From Amyloporia xantha (Eukaryota > Basidiomycota > Agaricomycetes > Polyporales > Adustoporiaceae): a DNA stretch of 64,000 nucleotides. The stretch lies in NCBI GenBank assembly GCA_036971615.1, contig JAYKKR010000011.1:62001-126000 (forward strand), given 5' to 3'. The translations under genes were made by a program, and so were the position numbers. How positions within the stretch are numbered: the stretch's first letter is position 1; each line of letters begins with the position of its first letter. The notes beneath the pieces are model-generated. The model saw nothing but the letters and a program-made list of their open reading frames with translations. It made no database searches and was not told the origin of the DNA. Of this stretch, positions 1 through 9,529 are shown piece by piece.

Positions 1-906
1 TCGCGGTCCACGACGTCTCGAGGGAAAAGGTACGTCCACCACCAGGCTAGCCCGAGCGAGCTCACACCACGGGCCTCTCTGCCCAGCTGCCCATATATCC
101 CACCCGGGAGCCCGACATCCTCCTCCTCGAGACGCCCTCCGAGCTTGAGAAGCAGATCGGCGTCGCGCGGAGGGCGGTCACCGCGAGCTACTTGGATGCG
201 CGTGCGCAGGTGCAGGGTGTCGTTTCGAAGTGGATCGGCGTCGAGCACGCCGTAGAGAGTACGTCCCGACTATTTTCTGTACCGAGTCCGCCGACTTGAC
301 GCCCCCGCCTCACGTTCAGACCGGGTCAAGTCGCTCATCGCCCCCGACGAGCCGCTCACCCCCGGCCTGCTCTACGTCGGCGTCGCGACCCTCACCGGCT
401 CCGTGCTCGCCCGCAACCGCAGCATCGCCGCCCGGCTCTTCCTCCCGCCCACGCTCCTCCTGCTCTCGCTGAACCACTTCCTCCCCAAGACGACGCACAA
501 CGTCTCCGCGTACTTCGGCGCTCTCGAGGAGACGTACTTCCCGACGTTCGCGGAGAAGCACGAGATCGCCAACCAGCACACGGCGATGACGTGGGCGCGC
601 ATCAAGGAGGCGACGCAGAGCGGGCGGGATACGCTCGCGAGCGGCGTGGAGGGCGCGGTGGTGCGTGTGGAGGAGGCGACGGGATTGAAGCTCAAGGAGA
701 CGTTGGGCTGGGGAGAGAAGGTGGTAAAGGCTGTGGAGGGTCAGACGACAGCCGCGGTGAAGAGTATGCAGCAGCAGGTGGAGTCTGCGACGGACGCTGT
801 TTCGCACAAGGTGGAGGAGGTGAAGGCCGCCGCAGAGCAAAAGACGGCTTCTGCGACCGCGGCGGTGGAGGAAAAAGTAGATGAGCAGCCTAGACGACTA
901 GTATGA
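1..906 (+). CDS. MICOS subunit MIC26/MIC27 (ApoO-like), copy 1, 5' end off window
   Basis: Inner-membrane subunit of the MICOS complex, which shapes mitochondrial crista junctions. The window begins inside exon 2. Visible exons are 1-29, 87-258 and 320-906, separated by introns of 57 and 61 nt with GTACGT donors and CAG acceptors. Exon 1 and most of exon 2 lie to the left of the window. The visible protein is the same as copy 2: a conserved block beginning LPIYPTREPD, two hydrophobic segments and an Ala/Glu/Val-rich amphipathic C-terminal tail. No disabling change is seen. The 3' end faces a minus-strand bL31m remnant 56 bp away. Confidence 0.85.
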
Positions 907-962
907 TATATAATAAACATAGCCGTATCGGACTCATTGTGAACGCAGACCGCCATTAATTT

Positions 963-1190
963 TCATGCTTTCGAGCCTTTCCCCGCCTCTGCCTTTGCCC
1001 CAGCCCCTTCACCCGCCTCCGCTTCCGCCTCAGCCTGTAGCCCCTCACCCGCCGCCTCGCTCATCCAGTCGATACCCTGCCCATGTCCCCCCAGCCCGTC
1101 GAACCGCCTATTGAACCTCCCGAGCCTGCCCGTCACCACGTCCTCCTCCGCGCGGGAGCAGCTGGCCAGTGCGGATGCAAGGCTCATCAT
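963..1190 (-). pseudogene. Deleted copy of mitochondrial ribosomal protein bL31m
   Basis: An open frame of 75 codons that keeps the first ~14 residues of the bL31m presequence and the Gly/Ala/Glu-rich C-terminal tail. It lacks about 90 residues (270 nt) in between, including the whole conserved ribosomal core (the YGRTHVWK to WNATKW region of the complete gene at 16,675-17,166). The deletion is in frame, so the remnant stays open, but it cannot act as a ribosomal protein. Start ATG at 1,190. Confidence 0.85.
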
Positions 1191-1254
1191 CGTTTTGGTA
1201 GAGAAATTGAGCTCGGAGCCGTGCAGGCCATACGTTTCTCGAAAAGGAAGGTCA

Positions 1255-1664
1255 TTTGTGCAATGGCCCGACGCGACGCGACTTCGGCGTCTGATGGCTG
1301 GCTTCCTCTCCTATCGCTCGTCTGACTCTGTACTGCCAATGGCTGCTCGCCCTCGTCGAGACTCGAGGCCCTGCTGTGGCTTGGCGTCGGCTGCTACAAC
1401 TTTGTCGTGCGCACAGAAGAGACTTCGAGCGCTCTCCCATGGCCACCGTTCCTCCTCGCAAGCTTCTCATGGCTGTCCGACCCGTCGTCCCCCTTCCGCC
1501 ACGCCCCCGTTCGATCTCTGTGGCTTATGCACTCTGCAGCTCATCTCGAGCGTGTTCACGCTCGGCGGGGTGCTCTTTCACCACAGCGTGCACGCTCGCC
1601 GACATAGCGAACCTTGTGGCCGTCGTCGTCTTGCTGACGGTGATGCTGAACATGCCCGGCGCCG
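1255..1664 (+). pseudogene. Scrambled 5' fragment of ABC transporter gene, unit 1
   Basis: Matches, on the opposite strand, the start of the ABC transporter gene whose first exon is 25,527-26,192. It begins in the transporter 5' flank, loses roughly 300 nt after the start region, then continues through the membrane segments (readable pieces [20 protein letters not shown] and [20 protein letters not shown] in different frames). It ends abruptly at element E. Frameshifts and the internal loss make it non-functional. It sits head-to-head with the bL31m remnant. Confidence 0.8.
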
Positions 1665-1671
1665 CGCGCGT

Positions 1672-3400
1672 GCAGAACGGAGACGACACTATGCTCTGGC
1701 GCTGTCCGTGATCGCGAATCACGCGTTTCGACGAGGAGCGGCGTGCAACGCTCGCCTCAACGTGTTCGCGAGGGAGGGAGGGCAATTACCTATGTGGAAT
1801 GGTAACTCTTTATGTATGTATGTACCATTCACTACCATCTTTCAATACATGAGAGCCGTTAGAATGGTCATGTTACTAACGGGAAATGTGACGGGATGAA
1901 CGCGAGCGCATCCGGCGACGGCCGTGGTACGCCTCAGCAACAACGCGAACGGCGTCCGCCCTCATCCGTGTGTCTCGTGTCCTGAGGGCCGAAACTGTTC
2001 CCCGAGACTGCTCGCGAGTGCGGTGAGTTTGCCCCAGCGTCTCAGCGCTGCACGCGCAGTAGAGAACTAGCGCGATCGGACAGCGGGCGTGGAGGGCTCT
2101 GCATACGAAGAACATTAGCTCTGCGCAATGTGAGTGAGTACAGTGCTCACCACTTACCTTACACAGCGAGAGTCTCGTCCAGCGCGCGCAGCAAATTCGA
2201 CACCTGATCGGTCGACAAGGACGATGAACTCAAGAAGAAACTTACGGGAACGAGCGAGGACCGGGGGCAGCACAGCGAGCGGCGGAACATATCGTGTCAT
2301 AATTGATATGTATTCTCGACTCTACCCAATACATCACATATGCGCAGCGCGACGGACCGCAATCGCACTCTACATGCCAGCACGCCGTCCAGCTCCGTGC
2401 AGCGCAGTCGTCTACGACTACCAATGAATCCAGCACCGGCACGCACGCGAATGCACCCAGCACACCGCGATCACTCGGACTCCCCGGTATCCGGCTGACA
2501 TGTGCATACTACGCCCGGCAGACTTTACCTCCCACTGGCACGTGTGCTACAGCCAGTGTGACCAGCACCCGACAGTCCCCAACTCACATGCGCGAGCCGT
2601 GGACAACACTCGGACTCGCCGTCCAAATGCTCGGACAACGGCTGGCCCATCATCCAACGTCCGTTGCGCGCGCAGAGAGGATGCACCTCTGTGCTCTTGC
2701 GCTGTCCGCTCCGTTCCGTTCGAGCTCGCAAATGGCGTGTTTCGACAACGCCCGCCGCGCAGGACGCGCCCCAGAGTGCTCGCTGGCAGCGCAGCGAAAG
2801 TCGTATGGACGGATGAGGGCGGAGGGCATGTACACACGTGGGATAGTCACTATCTATGTATGTATCATCCGCTAGCATCCTTCAATGCATGGGAGCCGTC
2901 CGATTGAACATGTACTGATCGGGAACTTGTCAGGGTGAACGCGAGCGCACCCGTTTACGGCTGTGATCTGCATCAGCGGCGACGCGCGCAGCGTTCCCCC
3001 CAGTTCGCGTGTCTCGCGTACTGGACCGACGTCGTCTCCCCGAGCCTGCTCGCGGTGGACGGCAGCGAGAGAGAGCGGGACGTTCGTCCCCGTGCTGACC
3101 GCGCGGTAGCGAATTGGCGCGATCAAACAGTGCGCGTGGTTGGTCCTGCGTACAAAGAGCGTTAGCTCTGCGCAATAAAAGTGGACTCAGTACTCACCAC
3201 TTACCTCACACAGCGACGGGCTCGTCAGCGCGTGCACTGCCAGCGAATCCAACGGCTACCTCGTCGGCCGACCAGAACGATAGACGAACCAAAAAACTTA
3301 CGGGAACCGGCGAGCACCGACGGCGGCGCAGCGACCAGCGGAACGACCGACGAGGGCAAGGCGAGCAGCTCAAACAGTCCCGGGGAGGCGGAACACGAGG
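1672..3400 (+). repeat. Two diverged ~1-kb direct repeats at the left end of E
   Basis: The sequence starting at about 1,672 (CAGAACGGA..., then TATGTATGTATGTACC, then GGGATGAACGCGAGCGCA, then GTTAGCTCTGCGCAAT, then a CACCACTTACC motif) recurs in the same order starting at about 2,672. The period is therefore close to 1,000 bp. The second repeat breaks off into unrelated sequence near 3,400. The same pair is present in the other E copies. Confidence 0.7.
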
Positions 3401-3839
3401 GGAAGAGGAGACGATACTGACCTACCTCCATCCACACCCATCCTTTTATCCTCCTCCCGCCATGCCTTCTCACGCCATATCATCCCCGTCTCCCTGCCGG
3501 CATCCCAGATTCTCGCCTCGCAGACCCTAGCGTCCGATGTACGCGTCAACCGGATGCCAAGGCTGTGGACAATGTGTGTCCCCATCCCCGCATCCGATCC
3601 TCTTACGCGAAATGAGCGCGCTCGCGAGCTTCGCCGTGGAAACGTCTATGCGCGCGTTGCGAAGCGTGACTGATGGGATGACGAACACGTCGGTAGCGCG
3701 GGCCCGTTGGTGATGCGCTTGGCGGGATGTTCTAGGAAGGAGGGTAGGAGGAGGATGCGGAGCGGATCAGCGAACGGCCCGTCATATTCGCTCCGTTCGT
3801 CCAGCCCTGCGCAGACAGATCAGCGCGGGCTCGGATGCT

Positions 3840-4045
3840 TCAACAAGCTATGTGTCCGGTCAGTGCGCGCGCGAACAGCGAAGCACTCACCCGGGCATAC
3901 TGTATGCAATTCCTGCCAGTACGTCGCTGAACAGCTCGGATTTAGCAGCGTCCGTCCACCGTGCTAGCAACGCGGTGAGTTCCCCGCTCAGCCCGTCCAT
4001 CCAGGTCACTGAATTGGTGACAGCGGCGGCTCGGGATGACATACT
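3840..4045 (-). other. Exon-like remnant inside element E
   Basis: On the strand opposite to E, an ATG (about 4,042) opens about 51 codons starting MSSRAAAVTNSV and ending GIAYSMPG, followed at once by a GTGAGT donor. Upstream is a pyrimidine-rich TTTCAG acceptor. The same exon is open in the E copy at 41,828-41,983, with scattered amino-acid changes, but is shifted out of frame in the copy at 31,260. I recognise no family. It may be the decayed end of a gene carried by E. Confidence 0.4.
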
Positions 4046-6779
4046 GAAACGGAAGAAGATCAGTATTTTAATGTTCCTACCATTGACAGCTTCCGCAACC
4101 GATCATCCACGCGCGAAGCGGCTTTACGCGCATCGGATGAACTCGCCGTTCTCCCGGCCAAGGTGTCGCGTTGTCCGCGGAAGGTACGGCAGTCCTCGTC
4201 CATTACATACCATCGCCCTGTCTCGCTAACCATGCGCAGTGCAGTCGAACTGTCTTTGCGCAGGCTAGCCCCCGTGTACGTACTAGTAGCTCTCACAGTT
4301 GTCTAACGAAACGGCGTGATGACTACGAGCTGTGAGCTGAGAGTCAAGCAACACACAGCCTGAGCTTACGGATAGACGACGTACCTGCTGGAGAAGGCGG
4401 CAGATGGTTTCTGAATACGACAGGCAGGCGAAGCAAGCCGTCATCCCGCAAGAAGTCTGGGGACCATACGACAGGCAGACCGAATGTCACGGCAGTGAGG
4501 AACACTGCCTCCGAGTAGACATTCGGACAATCAGAAGGAGAAGAATACGTACGTGTGTGTTGAAACGCGGCGAAGCTATATCCGAAATCAGTGTGATCGA
4601 GCGCTGACCCGGTACCGAATGTATTGTGTATGTGTTCTCAGTGTTCGTTTCTAGTCGTCGAGATATTCACTGCTTCGAGCTCAGCAAAAGTGCAGCCTGG
4701 CCCGCATAACGAAGAATGCTGTTCATTATGCTGTAGAAATACACAGGTAGAAAACAACAGCAGCATTCGGGAACGATTGAATCCCGGGCCGTCTAATGAA
4801 CGAGCGTACATTATGATATTTTCGACTTCAGACGTTGATATATTGGTTTGCTCGGAACCTGCATTGGGATGGGATGTTGCCGCTACGGAAAGATGACTGC
4901 ACACCGGTTGCCAGTGGGCCAGTTAGGGTAGTGGACTCCCAGAAAAGCATTCTGAGATGGTCTGGTTCACAGTTTCAGAACAGGAGTCCTAATCGCCGTG
5001 GTGACCTCCCGGCGTAGAGAATGCCATGAGTTCGGGGAATATACCATCGGCATCCAAGTAGGTATCTACACTGTACTGTGGTATAGCAAATACAGACTCG
5101 GAGAATTTTTCTCGAGTGCAATTTGAAAGCTAAACTAATTGAAGCTGTCGAGGAATGGATCCGGAGTCGACACGCAGCAGAACTTGAAGGTGGAAGGCCG
5201 AAGATGAGGTCGACTTGCTGAGAGACTACAGAGGTATGTGAGTGCTTATATTAGCAACAGGTTATTATGATCCATATTCAAATGGACGATGGTCTTGAGT
5301 GCGAGAGGACATATACTTGAGATTGAGAATGGACGGCACCCGAGTCGAGATTGTGGCTGAAGCGTCTCTCTCGAAATCTTGTCGATCGCTCTTCTCATCT
5401 GTTCTTGTGTGCCGCCCCGCGTCAAACATTTGAATCCTCGTTCTTTCTGCACAGCACGCTACGACCCTCTAAACACTGCTCGCTAAAGTCTGGAACTCCT
5501 GCTCAGTACTATCCATTGAAAATCGCCTTCCGAGTCTTCTTCCCATTACTTCAATCGCCTTAAACTGCCATCTCCCTAGATGTATGTAGACTCGGAACTC
5601 AGGCTGCATGCCGGGATGCATCTCTGTCCTTCCCGCTGTCCATGCTCTCACTCAACCCCTCGCTCCTTGCCACTCTAAACTTGTCCGCTGGCCCGCGTAT
5701 TGACCGTCCACCGCTCCTTACACAGTATCACCGGGCCCTTATCTTGTAGCCTATCCCCCGAGCTGCGTTCAAAGCTTCCGCTGCGTGGCAGTCGGGCAGG
5801 CCGGCATGTATGTACTACCTAAAGTACCAACACTGAGTATATACCATATTGTATTGCCAGTGTACATTGGGTAGACAACGACAGACATACCATGTCTGCA
5901 GCATCTTTACCTTTGGGGACATTCAATGGACAACACATGTAGCTACTGGTACGAGAATGCATACGGTGTGCGTGATGTCTATCTCGATTCTCCGCCACCA
6001 TAGAATCACAAATTACATACTGTACCGGATGACTCCGCTAATATGATCGGGTGCTTCGGTGGTCTTGCTTGTATGTACAAGCCAAGCAGATGGGGCCAAA
6101 GGCCTGAATCAAAGCTACGCGACAGATGGAACTTGCCGGCTGCAGGCCATATATATATACTGCCACTGACGCTCAGTACATGTTGCAACTTCCCCAGTAT
6201 CCCACCTTTATGCACGTCCATTGTACAAGAGCCGCTAGCGAGACATACGCAATTCCTGTTCATGTCGCAGTACCCACAATTCATCAGAAGTGGATGTCTG
6301 AACAGTGGACAGCCTGACAGCAATGACTTACATTCCAGGGTTAACTGTCATTTTGCGGTCACAGTGAGTTCCGAGAGGCCGCCTCTGAACGTTCCAATTC
6401 ATCTTACATAAACTTCCAGCCACAGCGTGTTGGTGGAACATAAGTGAAAGCAAACTGATCTATTGTAGCTCGCAAGGAATGGATGGGTCACTAAGATTGG
6501 ACTACACACAGGATCAAGGTCGGTGTGTGCATGTTCTGAGGTACTTGTATAGAGGCTGATGTTGCGACATCAGTGATCACTCAATCAGAACGGTCCAAGG
6601 CAGACTCCAGTGGGCCCCAGAGTGTGCACTGTAGAGGGGCAGTTTGCGAATCGAGGTTCGATGCAAGCCGTGCTCACCCGAACGAGCAAGTGGACAGCCA
6701 TCTTTGCTATCGGACAGCACAGACTCGGACTGCTTTTGGTGAGTCGAGTTCTAGTGCAGCTGTCCACCGGACGATGTTG

Positions 6780-7040
6780 ATGTCGACAGAAGGGCAGCTG
6801 GACGAGTGAATGGATGAGGGACTGGACGGACGAGCGGATGAAGCACAAGATGAAGGCTGGACGAGCGGACGAGCGGCTGGGGAGCAACCGGATGAGCAGG
6901 CAGATGAACGGCTAGTCGAGCCGTCGGGCAGCTGGGCAATGGGCATTTGACTGGACGAGCAGATGAGTGGCTGGATGAGAAACGCAAGAAGCCAGCGAGA
7001 CAAGTAAGCGGACGGGCGGGCAGACGAACGTCGGGATGAG
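6780..7040 (+). repeat. Degenerate minisatellite in E
   Basis: An irregular run built from GGACGAGCGG / GGATGAGC-type words, repeated many times with substitutions and length changes. It is the main low-complexity block of element E. It also varies between copies: a G-run near 6,880 is one base longer in unit 2. Confidence 0.75.
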
Positions 7041-7632
7041 CAACCGGACGGCTGACTGTCCGTAGGGCTGTGCAGAGACAGACGGTTTCGGGAGGGGTTT
7101 GGGTGCCGTCACACAGATTTCTAGGTAAGTTGTTTCAGTGATTCCGAGCGAAAGGGGGCTCACGCGACGCGGACGGAACGGCAGGAATGAGATATATTTG
7201 AGTAGGGAGGAACCGAGCTACTTGCCGGTGAGCGGGTGGCCGGGAGACGAAACGCGCGCGATCGCATGGGCGCGATTTGGCGGGGAGAGAGTGGCGGGAT
7301 TAGTAGCAGGGGTGGGGTGTGTATGCGGTGTTTGTCGTCGACGTGCTTACCTGTAGAGCGCGAGTGCGAGCTGTGCCGTGAAATGGGCTCCGGGAGCCCG
7401 GGAGAGGTCTGTCCCTTCTACTGGCTGGGAAGAGGGGCAGGGACCTCTACCGGCTAGAGCTCTGCTACCCACTAAGACAGCTAACCCTCTACTTCCTATG
7501 AAGGCATCTGTATCCTCTACTACCTACAAAGACGGCAGTCTCTCGAATTAACGGTGGACACTTTTCGTCCTGCAGTACTTGGAGCTGTCGAAGGGTTAGC
7601 AATAGGCGCCCGTGAAGACGAAGACGTCACCC

Positions 7633-7693
7633 CGATCGCCGCCCACATCTGACTCTGTTCCCCACCTGCCGCTCTGAGCCTCACCATGCTCTA
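7633..7693 (+). pseudogene. Fragment of acidic-protein gene next to MIC26 promoter, unit 1/2 junction
   Basis: About 61 bp matching the end of intron 1 and the start of exon 2 of the conserved acidic-protein gene (compare 26,709-26,772). It includes the words CGCCCACATCTGACTCTG and GCCGCTCTGAGCCTCACC. It lies between the right end of element E and the start codon of MIC26 copy 2, so it now forms part of that gene's upstream region. A further short diverged stretch may continue to about 7,725. The equivalent fragment before MIC26 copy 3 is at 15,483-15,543. Confidence 0.75.
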
Positions 7694-7762
7694 TGCGGGA
7701 TACGGCGGTCGTGTCTGTTGCCAGAGCCCACTGAAGTTCCTGTTCGTACACTCCTAGCGTGC

Positions 7763-8770
7763 ATGCTACGATTACTCGCGGTATGTTCTCCCTGTCCTCG
7801 ACCGAAACATATTTTCTAACGATATCGCAGCAACGCAGGTCCGCCCTGCTCACCGCTGCGGCGGTCGCGGTCCACGACGTCTCGAGGGAAAAGGTACGTC
7901 CACCACCAGGCTAGCCCGAGCGAGCTCACACCACGGGCCTCTCTGCCCAGCTGCCCATATATCCCACCCGGGAGCCCGACATCCTCCTCCTCGAGACGCC
8001 CTCCGAGCTTGAGAAGCAGATCGGCGTCGCGCGGAGGGCGGTCACCGCGAGCTACTTGGATGCGCGTGCGCAGGTGCAGGGTGTCGTTTCGAAGTGGATC
8101 GGCGTCGAGCACGCCGTAGAGAGTACGTCCCGACTATTTTCTGTACCGAGTCCGCCGACTTGACGCCCCCGCCTCACGTTCAGACCGGGTCAAGTCGCTC
8201 ATCGCCCCCGACGAGCCGCTCACCCCCGGCCTGCTCTACGTCGGCGTCGCGACCCTCACCGGCTCCGTGCTCGCCCGCAACCGCAGCATCGCCGCCCGGC
8301 TCTTCCTCCCGCCCACGCTCCTCCTGCTCTCGCTGAACCACTTCCTCCCCAAGACGACGCACAACGTCTCCGCGTACTTCGGCGCTCTCGAGGAGACGTA
8401 CTTCCCGACGTTCGCGGAGAAGCACGAGATCGCCAACCAGCACACGGCGATGACGTGGGCGCGCATCAAGGAGGCGACGCAGAGCGGGCGGGATACGCTC
8501 GCGAGCGGCGTGGAGGGCGCGGTGGTGCGTGTGGAGGAGGCGACGGGATTGAAGCTCAAGGAGACGTTGGGCTGGGGAGAGAAGGTGGTAAAGGCTGTGG
8601 AGGGTCAGACGACAGCCGCGGTGAAGAGTATGCAGCAGCAGGTGGAGTCTGCGACGGACGCTGTTTCGCACAAGGTGGAGGAGGTGAAGGCCGCCGCAGA
8701 GCAAAAGACGGCTTCTGCGACCGCGGCGGTGGAGGAAAAAGTAGATGAGCAGCCTAGACGACTAGTATGA
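7763..8770 (+). CDS. MICOS subunit MIC26/MIC27 (ApoO-like), copy 2
   Basis: Apolipoprotein-O-like subunit of the mitochondrial MICOS complex. The model has four exons (7763-7780, 7831-7893, 7951-8122, 8184-8770) and gives 279 residues. I chose the ATG at 7763 because its six-codon exon is followed by a GTATGT donor and a CAG acceptor and leads in frame into exon 2. The conserved N-terminal block (LPIYPTREPD, then an IGVAR/VQGVVSKWIGVEHAVE stretch) spans about residues 28-84. Hydrophobic segments lie at about 100-116 and 124-140. The tail after residue 170 is a predicted amphipathic helix rich in Ala, Val, Glu and Lys. Only about 70 bp of native upstream sequence remain before a fragment of another gene, so its promoter has probably been replaced. 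Confidence 0.85.
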
Positions 8771-8826
8771 TATATAATAAACATAGCCGTATCGGACTCA
8801 TTGTGAACGCAGACCGCCATTAATTT

Positions 8827-9054
8827 TCATGCTTTCGAGCCTTTCCCCGCCTCTGCCTTTGCCCCAGCCCCTTCACCCGCCTCCGCTTCCGCCTCAGCCT
8901 GTAGCCCCTCACCCGCCGCCTCGCTCATCCAGTCGATACCCTGCCCATGTCCCCCCAGCCCGTCGAACCGCCTATTGAACCTCCCGAGCCTGCCCGTCAC
9001 CACGTCCTCCTCCGCGCGGGAGCAGCTGGCCAGTGCGGATGCAAGGCTCATCAT
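8827..9054 (-). pseudogene. Deleted copy of bL31m, unit 2
   Basis: Identical in layout to the remnant in unit 1. It has the same 270-nt in-frame deletion and the same two-residue expansion of the Ala-Glu tail relative to the complete gene. The shared breakpoints show that the deletion happened before units 1 and 2 were duplicated. Confidence 0.85.
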
Positions 9055-9118
9055 CGTTTTGGTAGAGAAATTGAGCTCGGAGCCGTGCAGGCCATACGTT
9101 TCTCGAAAAGGAAGGTCA

Positions 9119-9529
9119 TTTGTGCAATGGCCCGACGCGACGCGACTTCGGCGTCTGATGGCTGGCTTCCTCTCCTATCGCTCGTCTGACTCTGTACTGC
9201 CAATGGCTGCTCGCCCTCGTCGAGACTCGAGGCCCTGCTGTGGCTTGGCGTCGGCTGCTACAACTTTGTCGTGCGCACAGAAGAGACTTCGAGCGCTCTC
9301 CCATGGCCACCGTTCCTCCTCGCAAGCTTCTCATGGCTGTCCGACCCGTCGTCCCCCCTTCCGCCACGCCCCCGTTCGATCTCTGTGGCTTATGCACTCT
9401 GCAGCTCATCTCGAGCGTGTTCACGCTCGGCGGGGTGCTCTTTCACCACAGCGTGCACGCTCGCCGACATAGCGAACCTTGTGGCCGTCGTCGTCTTGCT
9501 GACGGTGATGCTGAACATGCCCGGCGCCG
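9119..9529 (+). pseudogene. Scrambled 5' fragment of ABC transporter gene, unit 2
   Basis: Second copy of the same fragment. One extra C near 9,357 changes which short frames are open, which shows there is no coding constraint. Its junction with element E has lost two bases relative to unit 1. Confidence 0.8.

Larger units (their letters stand above)
1665..7623 (+). repeat. Element E, copy 1 (unknown ~6-kb repeat)
   Basis: About 6 kb that occurs four times in the window, here and at 9,530-15,473 on plus, and at 27,600-33,635 and 36,604-44,235 on minus. The left end begins around GCGCGCGTGCAGAACGG and carries two diverged ~1-kb direct repeats. The right end finishes near GGCGCCCGTGAAGACGAA after a degenerate minisatellite. 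I find no long open frame, reverse transcriptase, transposase or helicase in it. Short exon-like stretches exist on its opposite strand (see 3,840-4,045). Exact ends, terminal repeats and target duplications are not resolved. Confidence 0.75.
1..7864 (+). repeat. Tandem 7.86-kb unit, copy 1
   Basis: The first bases of the window recur at 7,865 and again at 15,715, so the window opens inside a head-to-tail repeat. The unit contains, in order, a MIC26/27-like gene, a deleted bL31m copy, a scrambled ABC-transporter 5' fragment, element E and a short fragment of the acidic-protein gene. Copies 1 and 2 are almost base-identical up to about 6,980 and then differ at many single positions. The array may continue beyond the left edge. 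Confidence 0.95.

Noticed and set aside
230..472. Plus-strand 80-codon frame at the MIC26 exon 3/4 border
   Set aside because: It reads through an intron and then in the wrong frame.
316..840. Long minus-strand open frames overlapping MIC26 (174 and 107 codons)
   Set aside because: They are antisense shadows of GC-rich coding sequence. The plus-strand frame has the family motifs and matching introns.
1665..7623. Element E as an LTR retrotransposon or complete Helitron
   Set aside because: No long terminal repeats, no gag-pol and no Rep/helicase frame seen. A non-autonomous Helitron remains possible but unproven.
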